Shown: piece after piece, positions 36,021 to 46,699 of the stretch | How the letters are laid out: each line of letters begins with the position of its first letter | Numbering within the stretch: position 1 is the stretch's first letter | Source of the DNA: Schistocephalus solidus | Taxonomy: Eukaryota; Platyhelminthes; Cestoda; Diphyllobothriidea; Diphyllobothriidae | Reading direction: 5' to 3' | Length of the DNA: 64,000 bases | NCBI GenBank assembly: GCA_017591395.1 | Contig: WEDG01000887.1 | Location: 236,335 to 300,334 of the forward strand | Notes under the pieces: model-generated | The model's database searches: none | What the model was told of the DNA's origin: nothing | Seen by the model: the letters and a program-made list of their open reading frames with translations, nothing else | Position numbers and translations under genes: made by a program

Positions 36021-36449
36021 TCTTCCTTCTCAGAGACTTCGAGAACGAATTTCTTAGTTTCATTAAGTAATGGAGGTATTTCATAACTCGTTTAGAGCAG
36101 GATCGACGGCGGAACAGTTGGGCAACAGATTTTGCAGAGTTTGGCTCACTGCGTGCGCATGATTCCCTCTGTCTGTCCCGTGCAAGCCGAATCTTAGAGG
36201 CTAATTCAAAAATCACTGCAATCCTTAGATGTACAGATAACGAACTAGTATGTTGATCTTTAAATTACTTCCTCAATTTCTTTAGTCTTGGCAAACGAAA
36301 GTGGGGGACGGTGGATTCCAAAGTGTAGGGCTTGACAATTTTGATTGGCACAAATTCCAGGATGTTATTTGAAACGACTGACATTAAGTCAGAAAGACTT
36401 GCTGCATCGTTCATGGAGGAGAGATGCTGCCAATCCAATGAGTCCAAAA

Positions 36450-37196
36450 AGTTGTTAATTAAGCTGATATCTGCGAGGTCAAAATTATGATAGGTGCGAA
36501 CGGCGCTAGCCTTTTTCGATGAGACAATTGGTAAGCAACAGTGAATTAATGTATGGTCACTTTGGAAGAGGCCCTGCTTAAAATCAACGAAAAGGGGAGC
36601 AATGTCATTTGTGAAAATCAGATCTAAAATATGCTTGTCTCTCGTTGAAGAACGGACAAGCTGTGACCAATTAGAGAAATTAATGGTATCTAGGAAAGGC
36701 TGAAATCTGGGAGGACAAAAGTTTGAAATCCAGTCGATTTCTGGAAAATTAAAATCCCCAGCGATTATTTAATGTTGAAATTGGACTCCGAAACCAATTT
36801 AAAAATTGCACAAAGTTTCACATCATCATCGGATGATGAATTAGGCGGGTAGTAAATACATCCGAGAATAGCCTTTTGTCAGGGCGACAGAATAATGGAT
36901 GCGAAGCAGTAATAAGCAGAGAATGACGTGACGTCTAGATCAAACGCGAAGTGCTTAAATGAAGCTTTAATATAGAGAAGACAACCACCACCACGCTTAG
37001 TAGTGCGGTCTTGACGGTTGAGATCGTATTTGTCTATGACAAGCAAAGAGTCTGAAATTAAGGGATGGGTCCAAGATTCAGTTACACATAAAACATCAGG
37101 CATTAACTCGAAAGCAATGGCTCTCAGTTGGGCCATCTTATTTATAAAAGATCTAGCATAAAGTAATATGACATCTAGCGTAGTTCGAGTATCCAA
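36450..37196 (-). pseudogene. Element A1 endonuclease
   Basis: APE-type endonuclease. Segments visible: the start MDTRTTLDVILLYARS, CVTESW with the catalytic Glu, KRGGGCLLYIKASFKHF, a GDFNFPEID segment near 36735-36765 and a DLIFTND segment near 36615. The frame is broken after 36879. Closely similar to 40900-41650. Confidence 0.82.
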
Positions 37197-37617
37197 ACTA
37201 GCGTTATCGTTACTTATAAAAAAGGACGACTTGATGGTGGTTAAGTAAACTGTAGAGAGGAAGGTGCGGATGGAAAGTAAAATTGCTGCTGTCTACAATG
37301 AGCTAAGCTGTTACTGCTAACTAAATTAGGATTATTGAAGATAAACAGATTTAGGTGGTATCCATTGAGAGGAAGGCTATTTTCTGTGTTAGCGAAAATA
37401 GGAGACCTTAAAATAGGATTTTGAGGAATATTGGAATAATATGGGGGGAGAATTAGATTTGAAAATGGAACAAATTGTTTTGGAAAACTGTTACCGTAAG
37501 GGGTAATGTTAAATAATGGGGAAGCCTGAGAAGTTGATTGGTTGGGATAATTGCTAAAGAAATTCGGGGTATGAATGGTAGATGCTGGAGAGTTATGAGG
37601 TTTCCCAACTTCAATGA

Positions 37618-37838
37618 TGTTTTTTTCTTTTTAATTAATAACGATAACCCTAGTTTGAATACTCGAACTACCCTAGATGTCATATTACTTAATGCTAGAT
37701 CTGTTATAAATAAGATGGCCCAACTTAGAGCCATTGCTTTCGAGTTAATGCCTGATGTTTTATGTGTAACTGAATCTTGGACCCATCCCTTAATTTCCGA
37801 CTCTTTGCTTGTCATAGACCAGTATGATCTCTTACAAT
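37618..37838 (+). mobile_element. Element A fragment (endonuclease N terminus), plus strand
   Basis: Plus-strand piece nearly identical to 40868-41075 of A3 (NTRTTLDVILLNARSVINKM, then DVLCVTESWTHPLISDSLLV). It begins exactly where the minus-strand copy A1 begins and stops at VIDQYD, where element D starts. The A1/A4 junction is therefore an inverted head-to-head arrangement of the same region. Confidence 0.82.
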
Positions 37839-39180
37839 AGCTATTGTGGTGTTCACCGAACAGCGGTAATAGCAAAAATACTAGAAAAAATAATTTCGAA
37901 CCAAATTCTAAACTATCTAACAAACGCTAACCTCATACCTTTCTCTCAACACGCTTTCTTACCTAAGAAAGTCATGTCAGTCCTGCCAACTCACCTTCCT
38001 TGAATTCGTTTCAAGTAACAGAGATGACGGAAACACGGTAGCTACGATATACTTTGACCTAAAAAAAGCGTTCGATAAAGTACCCCATCAAAGGCTTCTA
38101 GTGAAGCTAAAAAGTCATGGGATTGGGTCTCCCCTTCTTGACTTTCTAAAATCTTACCTTCAAAACCGATATCAGGTAGTACAAATTCAAAACGTAGTCT
38201 CAGAACCATCTCATATTAGTAGTGGAGTACTTCAGGGGACTATCCTAGGTCCCCTCCTATTTCTTATATAAATTCACGACTTATGCTCTATATCAACGTC
38301 AGCTTAAACATTTTTATATGCGGACGACTTAAAACTTGCATATGCATATAACCAGCATACAGTAGCCAGTATGCATAGAACGATTGAAAATGATCTTAAA
38401 AACTAAGCGAATGGAGTACTCTATGGCAAATGCCATTCTCTCCAAGTAAATGTCATCTCCTGATCTTTGGTATACAAAAACTTCCTCCCATATTTTTCAA
38501 TAATCAGGAAATAACCGAGAAAACATCAATAAAAGACTTAGGTCTTAGCTATACAAATACTCTTGATTTATCTCCCCACGTTAAAAAAGTATCACCAAAA
38601 GCCACTAGACTATGCGGATTCATTTGTAAAAATTTCTCCTCACCTGCCCTAAAGACAAGACTATATAAAATGTACGTTTTACCTCTTTTGGATTACTGCT
38701 CAATTTTTTTGGCATTATGCCATCAGATGGCCGAAAGAAACTAGAAGCCATTCAAAGATGCTTTACCAGATCCTTATCCAAATGTGATGCCTTTCAAGGC
38801 TCATACATGGAACTATACGATAGATATGGTCTTCAACCCGTCTGGATCAGAAGACTCAAAAATGGTCTCACTTTTTCTATTCAAAATCACACATGACCAA
38901 GATATTCTCAGAATGAATATACTAACAAATCAAAACGGCCCCCGAGACACTAGAAATTCAGAAAATATTATAAAAATTCCGAAATTCAAAAAGGTCTAAC
39001 GATCCAACTTCTATTCCATAAGATACGCGACAATATGGAATGCCCTGCGAAATTCTATTAGAAATAGTCGAACAATACGAGAATTTAAAATAAAAATCAA
39101 ACAATATATGTTAAATAATAGCATACATCTATTTTTGAATAAGATAGGCATTTTTCAACTCAGTTCTTCAACATAGAATT
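37838..39180 (+). mobile_element. CR1-type element D, RT fragment
   Basis: 5'-truncated plus-strand RT, distinct from A but of the same broad group. It has KILEKIISNQILNYL, QHAFLPKKSC, FDLKKAFDKVPHQRLLVKLK, SSGVLQGTILGPLLFLI, FLYADDLKLAYAY (YADD at 38317-38328), SIKDLGLSYTNTLDLSPHVK, LYKMYVLPLLDYCS and, near the end, YATIWNALRNSIRN. About five stops or frameshifts. No recognisable (TAAA)n tail was found at its 3' end. Confidence 0.85.
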
Positions 39181-39668
39181 CGGGCCGAAAGGGCAGTTAC
39201 TGTTGGCGATAGCTTCTCAATCCTGAGTTCTCCCGATGAGCTGCCTTATCTGCACCTAGGAGTCAAGCTGAAAATCCAAACGTACTTTGCGTGCGCTTCC
39301 GATGACGGTGATAGCCATTTCACTTTAACCGGATACTCAGGCCAGAATCTTCTACGATTAGTTATTTCATGTCCTTTTATACACCACCTACGACAACCTG
39401 CAATGCACATCTGGTTATGTGGTACACCTTCTGGTTATGGGCAAGCTATAATTGGTGGTTGGTGACCTTCAAGACTCATAAATACCTATCCTCTGGCTAT
39501 GCACAAGGGCTCTCAATTTAATGATTTATATATCCATTATCTAAAAGCAGCTTTTTTTCTATTGTTATAACTATTTAAAAAAGTTATGATAACTTTACAT
39601 TTAAAATGTTTTTGGATAGCGTCTTTATTTTTATGTATAATTTTATGATTAGATAACAATCTGCTTTA
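39181..39668. other. AT-rich spacer after element D
   Basis: Possibly the 3' UTR of element D or the far 5' flank of element A3. No ORF or repeat recognised apart from the array that follows. Confidence 0.35.
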
Positions 39669-40037
39669 ACTTGCAAAACTTATCATTTTTTATCTCTGTC
39701 TGTTAGTAGTATGTTTTTTTCGTTTTTTACATCATTTATGTTCTGTTATTCGAATGCGCAATGAGCCACACTTGCAAAACTTATTATTTTTTTTATCTCT
39801 GTCTGTTAGTAGTATGTTTTTTCGTTTTTAACTAACTTGCAAAACTTATCATTTTTTATCTCTGTCTGTTAGTAGTATGTTTTTTCGTTTTTAACATCAT
39901 TTATGTTCTGTTATTCAAATGCGCAATGAGCCGCACTTGCAAAACTTATTATTTTTTTTATCTCTGTCTGTAAGTAGTATGTTTTTTCGTTTTTAACATC
40001 ATTTATGTTCTGTTATTCGAATGCGCAATGAGCCGCA
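39669..40037 (+). repeat. Tandem array of about 100-bp units upstream of element A3
   Basis: Four tandem units starting with ACTTGCAAAACTTAT at 39669, 39770, 39835 and 39935, of 101, 65, 100 and about 102 bp. The second lacks the ATCATTTATGTTCTGTTATT to ATGCGCAATGAGCC part. The array ends about 140 bp before the first ORF of A3, so it may be repeated 5' UTR (promoter monomers), as in mouse L1; a small satellite is the alternative. It is not seen beside A1, whose 5' end is missing. Confidence 0.85.
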
Positions 40038-40181
40038 CGTCTAGGTTTTGATATAGCTTTATGAAACGAATGGTACTAGCTGTTTCATACAGCTAGATCA
40101 AACATAATCGACACTATGATATATAATACAAATATGAAGACTGTATGAATGCATTGAAAGTTTCTTACCGTTGAACTCTTC

Positions 40182-40884
40182 TTGCTCCTAATCTATTTTC
40201 ACCTTTTTAGCAATCAGTCAACTAAGTCTAATTATTCGGCTGACCCCACACCGGAATCGACTGCGCTCGCATCTGATTGGAAGTACCTATTTCTCCTCTC
40301 CGAGGAATTTCCCGATCTAAATCGCATAAATAACCTTCTTCAAATACAAAATCCGCAATCATCTAAATTTAACTTGTTTCACCCTCCACAAGCTAGCTCG
40401 TCCCATAACCCCACGGGTCATCTTATACCCTCAATTATATCACCTAAAACAGGTTTTCCGAAGGACGCAAATCTAACCAAGACCCAAAAGCAAGATAGCG
40501 CAGGTCTCAGTAATCGCATACTGCCCTCTCCAAAACTAAGCAAGCCTCTCCAACAGGCAAATAACCCTAACCATGTAAACCGATATACAAATACCTGACT
40601 TTCCAGCATTTAATTCTTTTAACTGCTTGCCATCTCCCATCAGCCCCTATATTCCATCTCTTTTCCCGTCATTCCGTTTTAACTACAAACAGGCATATCC
40701 CGGTCATAACCCCTATGGTGGTTCGATACCGGAAGGTTTTATTCCTACACCTTTCAGATATCCCTCTCAGCCTTTTGGTAATGACGTTCTATATACCAAT
40801 CGTTATGGCGCAGTTTGCAATTACCCTCCAAGCCACAATAATTTCCAACTTAATTACCCACCGCAAATTTTTTTTATTCAATAA
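40182..40884 (+). pseudogene. Element A3 ORF1-like region
   Basis: Two open stretches (40182-40598 and 40627-40884) encode a low-complexity Pro, Asn, Ser and Tyr-rich sequence with no Cys/His knuckle. It leads directly, with one frame change, into the endonuclease. The equivalent in A1 lies at 37620-37200. It may be the element's nucleic-acid-binding protein or an N-terminal extension of the polyprotein; no defined domain can be seen. Confidence 0.55.
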
Positions 40885-40889
40885 CAATT

Positions 40890-41860
40890 ACCCTAGTTTG
40901 GATACTCGAACTACCCTAGATGTCATATTACTTAATGCTAGATCTGTTATAAATAAGATGGCCCAACTTAGAGCCATTGCTTTCGAGTTAATGCCTGATG
41001 TTTTATGTGTAACTGAATCTTGGACCCTTCCCTTAATTTCAGACTCTTTGCTTGTCATAGACAAATACGATCTCAACCGTCAAGACCGCACTACTAAGCG
41101 TGGTGGTGGTTGTCTTCTCTATATTAAAGCTTCATTTAAGCACTTCGCGTTTGATCTAGACGTCACGTCATTCTCTGGTAATTACTGCTTCGCATCCATT
41201 ATCCTGTCGCCCTGGCAAAAAGGCTATTCTCGGATGTATTTACTACCCGCCTAATTCATCATCCGATGATGATGTGAAACTTTGTGCAATTTTTAAATTG
41301 GTTTCGGAGTCCAATTTTAACATTAAAATAATCGCTGGGGATTTTAATTTTCCAGAAATCGACTTGATTTCAAACTTTTGTCCACCCAAATTTCAGCCTT
41401 TCCTAGATACCATTAATTTCTCTAATTGGTCACAGCTTGTCCGTTCTTCAAGGAGAGACAAGCATATTTTTAGATCTGATTTTCGACAAATGACATTGCT
41501 CCCCTTTTCGTTGATTTTAAGCAGGGCCTCTTCCAAAGTGACCATACATTAATTCACTGTTGCTTACCAATTGTCTCATCGAAAAAGGCTAGCGCCGTTC
41601 GCACCTATCATAATTTTGACCTCGCAGATATCAGCTTAATTAACAACTTTTTGGACTCATTGGATTGGCAGCATCTCTCCTCCATGAACGATGCAGCAAG
41701 TCTTTCTGACTTAATGTCAGTCGTTTCAAATAACATCCTGGAATTTGTGCCAATCAAAATTGTCAAGCCCTACACTTCGGAATCCACCGTCCCCCACTTT
41801 CTTTTGCCAAGACTAAAGAAATTGAGGAAGCAATTAAAAAGATCAATATACTAGTTCGTT
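40890..41860 (+). pseudogene. Element A3 endonuclease
   Basis: APE-type endonuclease: DVILLNARSVINKM, CVTESWTLPL, KRGGGCLLYIKASFKHF, IIAGDFNFPEIDL at about 41325-41365, and FQSDHTLIHC around 41525-41560 in another frame. Frame breaks occur at about 41230 and 41490. The linker with FLDSLDWQHLSSMNDAASL follows at 41648. Confidence 0.83.
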
Positions 41861-41899
41861 ATCTGTACATCTAAGGATTGCAGTGATTTTGAATTAGCC

Positions 41900-43765
41900 T
41901 CTAAGATTCGGCTTGCACGGGACAGACAGAGGGAATCATGCGCACGCAGCGAGCCAAACTCTGCAAAATATGTTGCTTATTTGTTCCACCGTCGATCCTG
42001 CTCTAAACGAGGTTATGAAATACCTCCATTACTTAATGAAACTAAAAATATTCGTTTTCGAAGACTCTGAGAAGGCAGAATTGTTTAGTGCATTCTTTGC
42101 AAATCATCTTACGATGGAATCTGAACCGGTTCCGACGTTTCAGGCATCCTCATTTAATGTTATCAATACCATTGATTTCTCCATAGAACTAATTCGTAAG
42201 CAAATAATGCGTCTGAAAAACTCGCACTCTTCGGGGACTGACGGTATTTCAAACTCAGTTATTAAGAGACCGCCGAGCTTTTCCCGATTGCTTAGCCATG
42301 TATTCTCAGTTTATCTTTAAAACGGATTCTTTCCTGACTCATGGAAGACATCTATTATTCTTCCTGTCTTCAAGTCGGGATCTCGTTCGGACGTAAATAA
42401 TTATCGAGGCGTTCACAAAACCCCGGCTCTTGCAAAACTTCTTGAAAAATTATTTTTAATCAAATTCTCGACTTTTGCTTAGAAAATAAGCTCTTAAGCG
42501 ACTCACAATATGGTTTTCTACCTGGGAGATCATGCAATGTGTGTCATTTAGCTTTTTCTTAACCTCGTCACTTCCCTTCGTAATGAGCAGCCGATCAGTG
42601 GTTGTGATCTTCTTTGACCTGAGCAAAGCCTTTGACAAGGTACCGCACAGACGTCTTCTGGTGAAACTGGAAGCCCTCGGCATCTGGCCCCCTCTCCTTG
42701 ACTTCATTGGTTCCTACTTGTCTAACCGCCGCCAGAAGGTCTAAGTAGGTAATGGCAACTCGGCGCCTCAACCGATCACGAGTGGCGTTTTTCAAGGCAC
42801 GGTTCTAGGTCCCCTTCTCTTTATTTTGTACATAAACGAAATTTCAGCTTTACTCACAAATTCACAAACTTTTGTTTACGCTGACGATCTCAAGTGCATT
42901 TATTCATTTTCTAAAGACACTGCCAATAGTTGCGTGGATAAAATCAACACTGATCTACTTATGCTCTCACGTTGGAGCTGTACTTGGCAGAGGGAGTTTT
43001 CTTCATCCAAGAGTAGTTTTATGTGTTTTGGCCCCGCTAAGCTTCCTGGACCCATCGTATTTCAAAAATAGTACACTTTTAGAAAAATCAACCATAAAAG
43101 CCTTAGGTCTAAGTTACACGAATAAGCTAGCATTATCGCCTCATGCAGATCGAATTTCTGCAAAGGCTGCACAGATATGTGGTTTTATATCGCATAATTT
43201 CTTCCTTCCGGAAATAAAGTTAGACCTGTACCGCATGTTTGTTCTTCCTATTCTAGAATACTGCTGTCCCCTCTTTGGGCTGATGAACGCCTCTGACCGC
43301 AGTAAGATTGAAAAAGTTCAGAGGGTTTTTACTCGAAGACTATTTTCTCTTCCTACATCAAGTGTCTCTTATACGGATAGATGCCAGTTAGCAAACATTA
43401 AATTTCTATTGGTTAGAAGACTCGAAACCGGTCTCTGCTTCCTGTTTCGCGTTAACTCTAGCCCAAATCTCCCAGGAATTAACGCTCTTACTCCGGTAGA
43501 TCGACCCTATGCCACTCGTAATTCCTCCATGATCATTTCACCACCCCTTAGCTCCACAACTAACCGTTCTCATTTTTTTGCCTCCAAATATGCTTTCATC
43601 GGGAATAATCTTCCACTGCAAATTAGGTTGTCGTCCACATTAGCTATTTCAAAACAAAGTTACGCAAACATTTAACTTCGGAAGATATAAAGTCCTTATT
43701 GTCTGTTTTCTTCCCTAACTCGCGACATTTGGATTTCGAAAAGGGTCCTCCTGGTATTTGAGGCA
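41900..43765 (+). pseudogene. Element A3 reverse transcriptase
   Basis: RT of the A type, in pieces: LFSAFFANHLTMESEP (42083), SSGTDGISNSVIK, DLSKAFDKVPHRRLLVKLEA (42616-42675), FVYADDLKCIYSF (42871) and then a long 267-codon frame (42872-43675) covering the C-terminal domain with LEYCCPLFGLMNASDRSKIE. The natural end is probably the GPPGI stop near 43761. Near-intact but broken by several indels. Confidence 0.86.
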
Positions 43766-43784
43766 GCTCCTTTGATATTATAAT

Positions 43785-43880
43785 GGTCTCTTATTATAAA
43801 TCCATCATCCTCTGCAGAGTCAATCTTATATTGGTCTCTTATTATATGTCCATCATCCTCTGCAGAGTCAATCTTTGCAT
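43785..43880 (+). repeat. 48-bp tandem duplication in the A3 3' region
   Basis: GGTCTCTTATTATA occurs at 43785 and 43833, a 48-bp period, each followed by CCATCATCCTCTGCAGAGTC. Same repeat as 34243-34335 in A1. Confidence 0.8.
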
Positions 43881-44575
43881 TTACTTTTTCCCCCCCCCAT
43901 TTTAAACTAGCATCGCCAAGTCTTGACAACCTTGGTACTTTCCTTCGCTTTTGCAACCCCGACGATGGTCTCCAGGTTCAGTTGAGGATCAAGGCGGGTT
44001 CTGATAGTTTTGACTCTTTGATTGGTGGACTATGCAGTCGGCAAGGTCGCATCTCAATGATGATCTCATGACCTCTACTGTCCCGTCTTTGTTTTGACCC
44101 TGGTATCCACGATGAGTCCGTCCTCTCTCACCTCCACTGGTGGTTACAAACAGTAGCTCTGACTGTTATATTATCTCTCACACGACAAGGAGCGTCCCGA
44201 ACACTCATACGTTGTCAGCACCATCACAGATCTATCCCATTGCATCTAGCTATTAATGTTTTAATGAAGCAGTTTTTATCTCCTATTTTTTTTAAATTGG
44301 CGGCTCGCTGAACTCCGCCTCCGATTTACCCGTAGGAGTTTTTTTTACTGCTTCTTATCTAGTTCACCTTTTATGTTATGGATTGTTGTCTATTGTTTTA
44401 AAAATGGCAAATCGTTCTGAATCGGATATGCCTACCATATTGTTAATTTCTGCTGTTAATATGGCTGCTCACATAGAGCAGCAATTATCCACTTTGTATT
44501 TATTTATACCGCGATACTAAGTTTGAAATAATGGGGCTCTCTGGGCCTTAAATATACAATTTATTATTTATTATT
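43880..44575 (+). repeat. A-type 3' tail, copy in A3
   Basis: Tail homologous to those of A1, A2, C2 and the solitary tail in RTE2. It ends in AT-rich TTTATTATTTATTA rather than a clean (TAAA)n. Confidence 0.82.
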
Positions 44576-44861
44576 TACTTCGAATCGACCACAGACTTTT
44601 CTACCTCTGTCAAATGAATACATCGAACGTCAATAACAGACTAGTCTTGACTCTAAACATTTTTTACCTGATACATTTATCTTCATTCTGTTTAGCTGTT
44701 TTAACTTCATTTTTGCTATTTCTTAACCTTGGAAAACAGGTTTTTGTTACTTAAAACAAACTCGTCATTTCAAACACTGCTATTTAAGCAAACAAACAAA
44801 CCAAAGCTTAAGTGTTTAATGAAAAGAGGAGTTTTTTTTAGGTTTTTCCTGTGTTCTAAGG

Positions 44862-44925
44862 ATTTGAAGGCGCCCAAGCAGTGCCAAATCAATAAACCTA
44901 TTAATTTATTTATTTACCGTCAAGA
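44862..44925 (+). repeat. Short shared 3'-end sequence
   Basis: GATTTGAAGGCGCCCAAGCA, then GTGCCAAATCAATAAACCTA and TTAATTTATTTATT. The same motif occurs in reverse orientation at 57752-57800. Both copies end in a TTTATT-type run, which suggests the 3' end of an otherwise unidentified LINE or SINE. Confidence 0.55.
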
Positions 44926-45085
44926 CCGCATTAGCAAGTGTGGTGGTGGTTGTCTTCTCCATATTAAAGCTTCATTTTAGCACTTCCAATTTGATCTAGA
45001 TGTTACGTCATTCTCTGGTAATTACTGCTTCGCATCCATTATCCTGTCACCCCGGCAAAAGGTGATTCTCGGGTGTATTTACATA
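44915..45085 (+). mobile_element. Element A fragment (mid-endonuclease)
   Basis: Plus-strand piece matching 41075-41240 of A3: YRQDR, CGGGCLLHIKASF, then FDLDVTSFSGNYCFASIILS. It is bounded on the left by the short 3'-end repeat and on the right by unrelated sequence. Confidence 0.8.
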
Positions 45086-45149
45086 TGTCTTAAACGAATT
45101 CAAAAAATTGAAGTTGGAAAAGTATATGTAGGGCCTAAATGTTGAGACA

Positions 45150-45650
45150 GAGAAGCTGAAGAATCTTTCCCACTTTCTACCCAAAGTGAACAAATTTGTG
45201 ATGATTGAACTTGAGGAAGACAAATGAAAATACACAAACATAGCTTCTTCAGCCGTAAAAACTAGGAAAGAAGATGAGGGCACATAGAAAGGCTTTAGCG
45301 TAACTCTGAAGAAGGTATGTAGCAACAACCCATGCATTACGAAGAATTTCGCCAAAAGCGGAAGGAAATAAGATTAATTATCTGCAGATCATGGAAGGAG
45401 TATCAGGCTGAAATTATAGAACGGGACGTCGATAAGCCTAAAATACTTTTTAAGCTACATCAATAGTCGTTTGAAGAAGAAGGAGATGGTGGCAGTTTTG
45501 ACAGGCGAAAACAACGAAGATATTAATGAAAATCAAGAAAAAGCAGAACACCTTAGGCGATTTTTCGCATCTGTCTTTACAGATAAAGCAGATTTTAACC
45601 AAAAAGACTTTCATGCAAGTAGTAACGACACCGTCATTGAGGACCTCGAA
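45150..45650 (+). mobile_element. CR1-type fragment of the B/E kind (linker region)
   Basis: Plus-strand, frameshifted. It reads YFLSYINSRLKKK, then ENQEKAEHLRRFFASVFTDK, the segment that precedes the RT finger in B/E-like CR1 elements. It is cut at about 45650 by the 3' end of the minus-strand element C1. No catalytic part present. Confidence 0.6.
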
Positions 45651-46698
45651 TTTATTCATTTATTATTTGCCAGTTTACAGGCAAGGTCAAAAGAGATATA
45701 GAAAAGATGGTCGAGTTGACCATGAAAAAACTCCTTATCATTCTTTCAAGTGTTTTCAGGAGAAAATACTGCAGCTTATTGAGGGATAAAAGTTCAGGAC
45801 GGAGAAGCGTTGACACAGGTGCACGGTGAAGTACTTCTCCTTTCAGTGTTATGGATCCGGTATTCTGCATCAGCAGGTATTTCAACGAACGGATGTTCGC
45901 TCTCGACTGAAAAATAGGCCGAGTAAGGTCTGCAGAGCCAGCAATATTGCCCAGAGCATGAAATCTGGCACAGGATTTAGAGTCCGTGAACGCCATTTAA
46001 ACGGAAGAGAGCTACCACAGACTCAGAACCCAAAATTTTGGAAGGTATCCTGAATGCAGAAAACTAGTGACAGCTCTCGTAAACAAAGGAGAGCTTTGCT
46101 AAATTTTGATACTTCTGGGTAGCTTTTTCCAGATTGCTATAGAGTTTACCGAAAAAGACTGACGGTATTTACCGCTGCGTGCTAGCTGAAGAAATTAAAA
46201 CGAATCTCGATGACTGGTGCGCCGAGAGTGATCAAGCTGCCTCAGAGATGAAAGGTCGTTTAAGTTACAACTGTTTAAAAGTTAAAACAATAAAAATAGT
46301 CCATTCTGTAATCTGCGAAGCCACAACGGGTTGAGGCTTGTAAGCTCACAGCGTTGTTTTTAGTACAGGTTTCTGTGTTCTGAAGAGAAAAATCTTTTTT
46401 TAAAGAAGTGCTGGACTGATTCTATCTTCTTCACTTCACTAGCGTACAGAAGGCTAAATAGAACGGATCGGTATTCCAGAATTGGTCTGACATACATTTT
46501 ATAAAGGCTGATTCTAATATCAACGGTTTTGAAATTTCTCAGAATAAACAGTAGTTTGCCATGCTTTCAAAACAATCACGGTGCAATGCTCTGACAGATT
46601 AAGACTACTAGAATATGATATGCCCAGATCCTTTATAAATTCGGGCACATTTAGGTCATGACCGTCTATGCTTAGATGGGGATGATAGTTGTCGCTAA
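45650..46698 (-). mobile_element. Element C1, 5'-truncated CR1-type copy
   Basis: Minus-strand copy collinear with 61165-62215 (C5). It starts in the RT segment at the VVxDDHQPHLSIDGHDLN region (46698), includes the C-terminal domain in broken frames, and ends with C's own 3' region and an AATAAATAAA-like end at about 45650. At 46698 it meets element C2 head to head. Confidence 0.82.
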
Positions 46699-46699
46699 T

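Larger units (their letters stand above)
33533..37620 (-). mobile_element. Element A1, near full-length CR1-type retrotransposon
   Basis: Minus-strand copy running from the Pro/Asn-rich end of ORF1 (about 37620-37200) through the endonuclease (37196-36450) and RT (36020-34420) to the 3' tail (34220-33533), ending in (TAAA)n. It mirrors element A3 at 40180-44575 on the opposite strand. Several stops and frameshifts are present. The catalytic box YADD is intact at 35212-35223. The 5' end at 37620 meets a plus-strand fragment of the same endonuclease. Confidence 0.88.
40180..44575 (+). mobile_element. Element A3, near full-length CR1-type retrotransposon
   Basis: Plus-strand copy with a Pro/Ser/Asn-rich first ORF (40182-40884), endonuclease (40900-41650), linker, RT (41900-43765) and the A-type 3' tail to about 44575. 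The YADD catalytic box is intact at 42877-42888. Frameshifts near 41230, 41490, 42450, 42540 and 43070 and a few stops prevent translation. It forms a long inverted repeat with A1. Confidence 0.9.

Noticed and set aside
33533..37838. Twin-priming inversion to explain the A1/A4 junction
   Set aside because: The plus-strand fragment repeats endonuclease sequence that is also present in A1, whereas twin priming yields non-overlapping parts.
37453..37923. 156-codon minus-strand ORF
   Set aside because: It is mostly the antisense of the plus-strand element A fragment and runs across the A1/A4 junction; no own motif.
39669..40037. CRISPR-like array
   Set aside because: The units are contiguous tandem copies with no unique spacers, and the setting is a eukaryotic genome.
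45047..45355. 102-codon minus-strand ORF
   Set aside because: Overlaps an element A fragment and the start of a CR1 linker fragment on the plus strand; antisense shadow.
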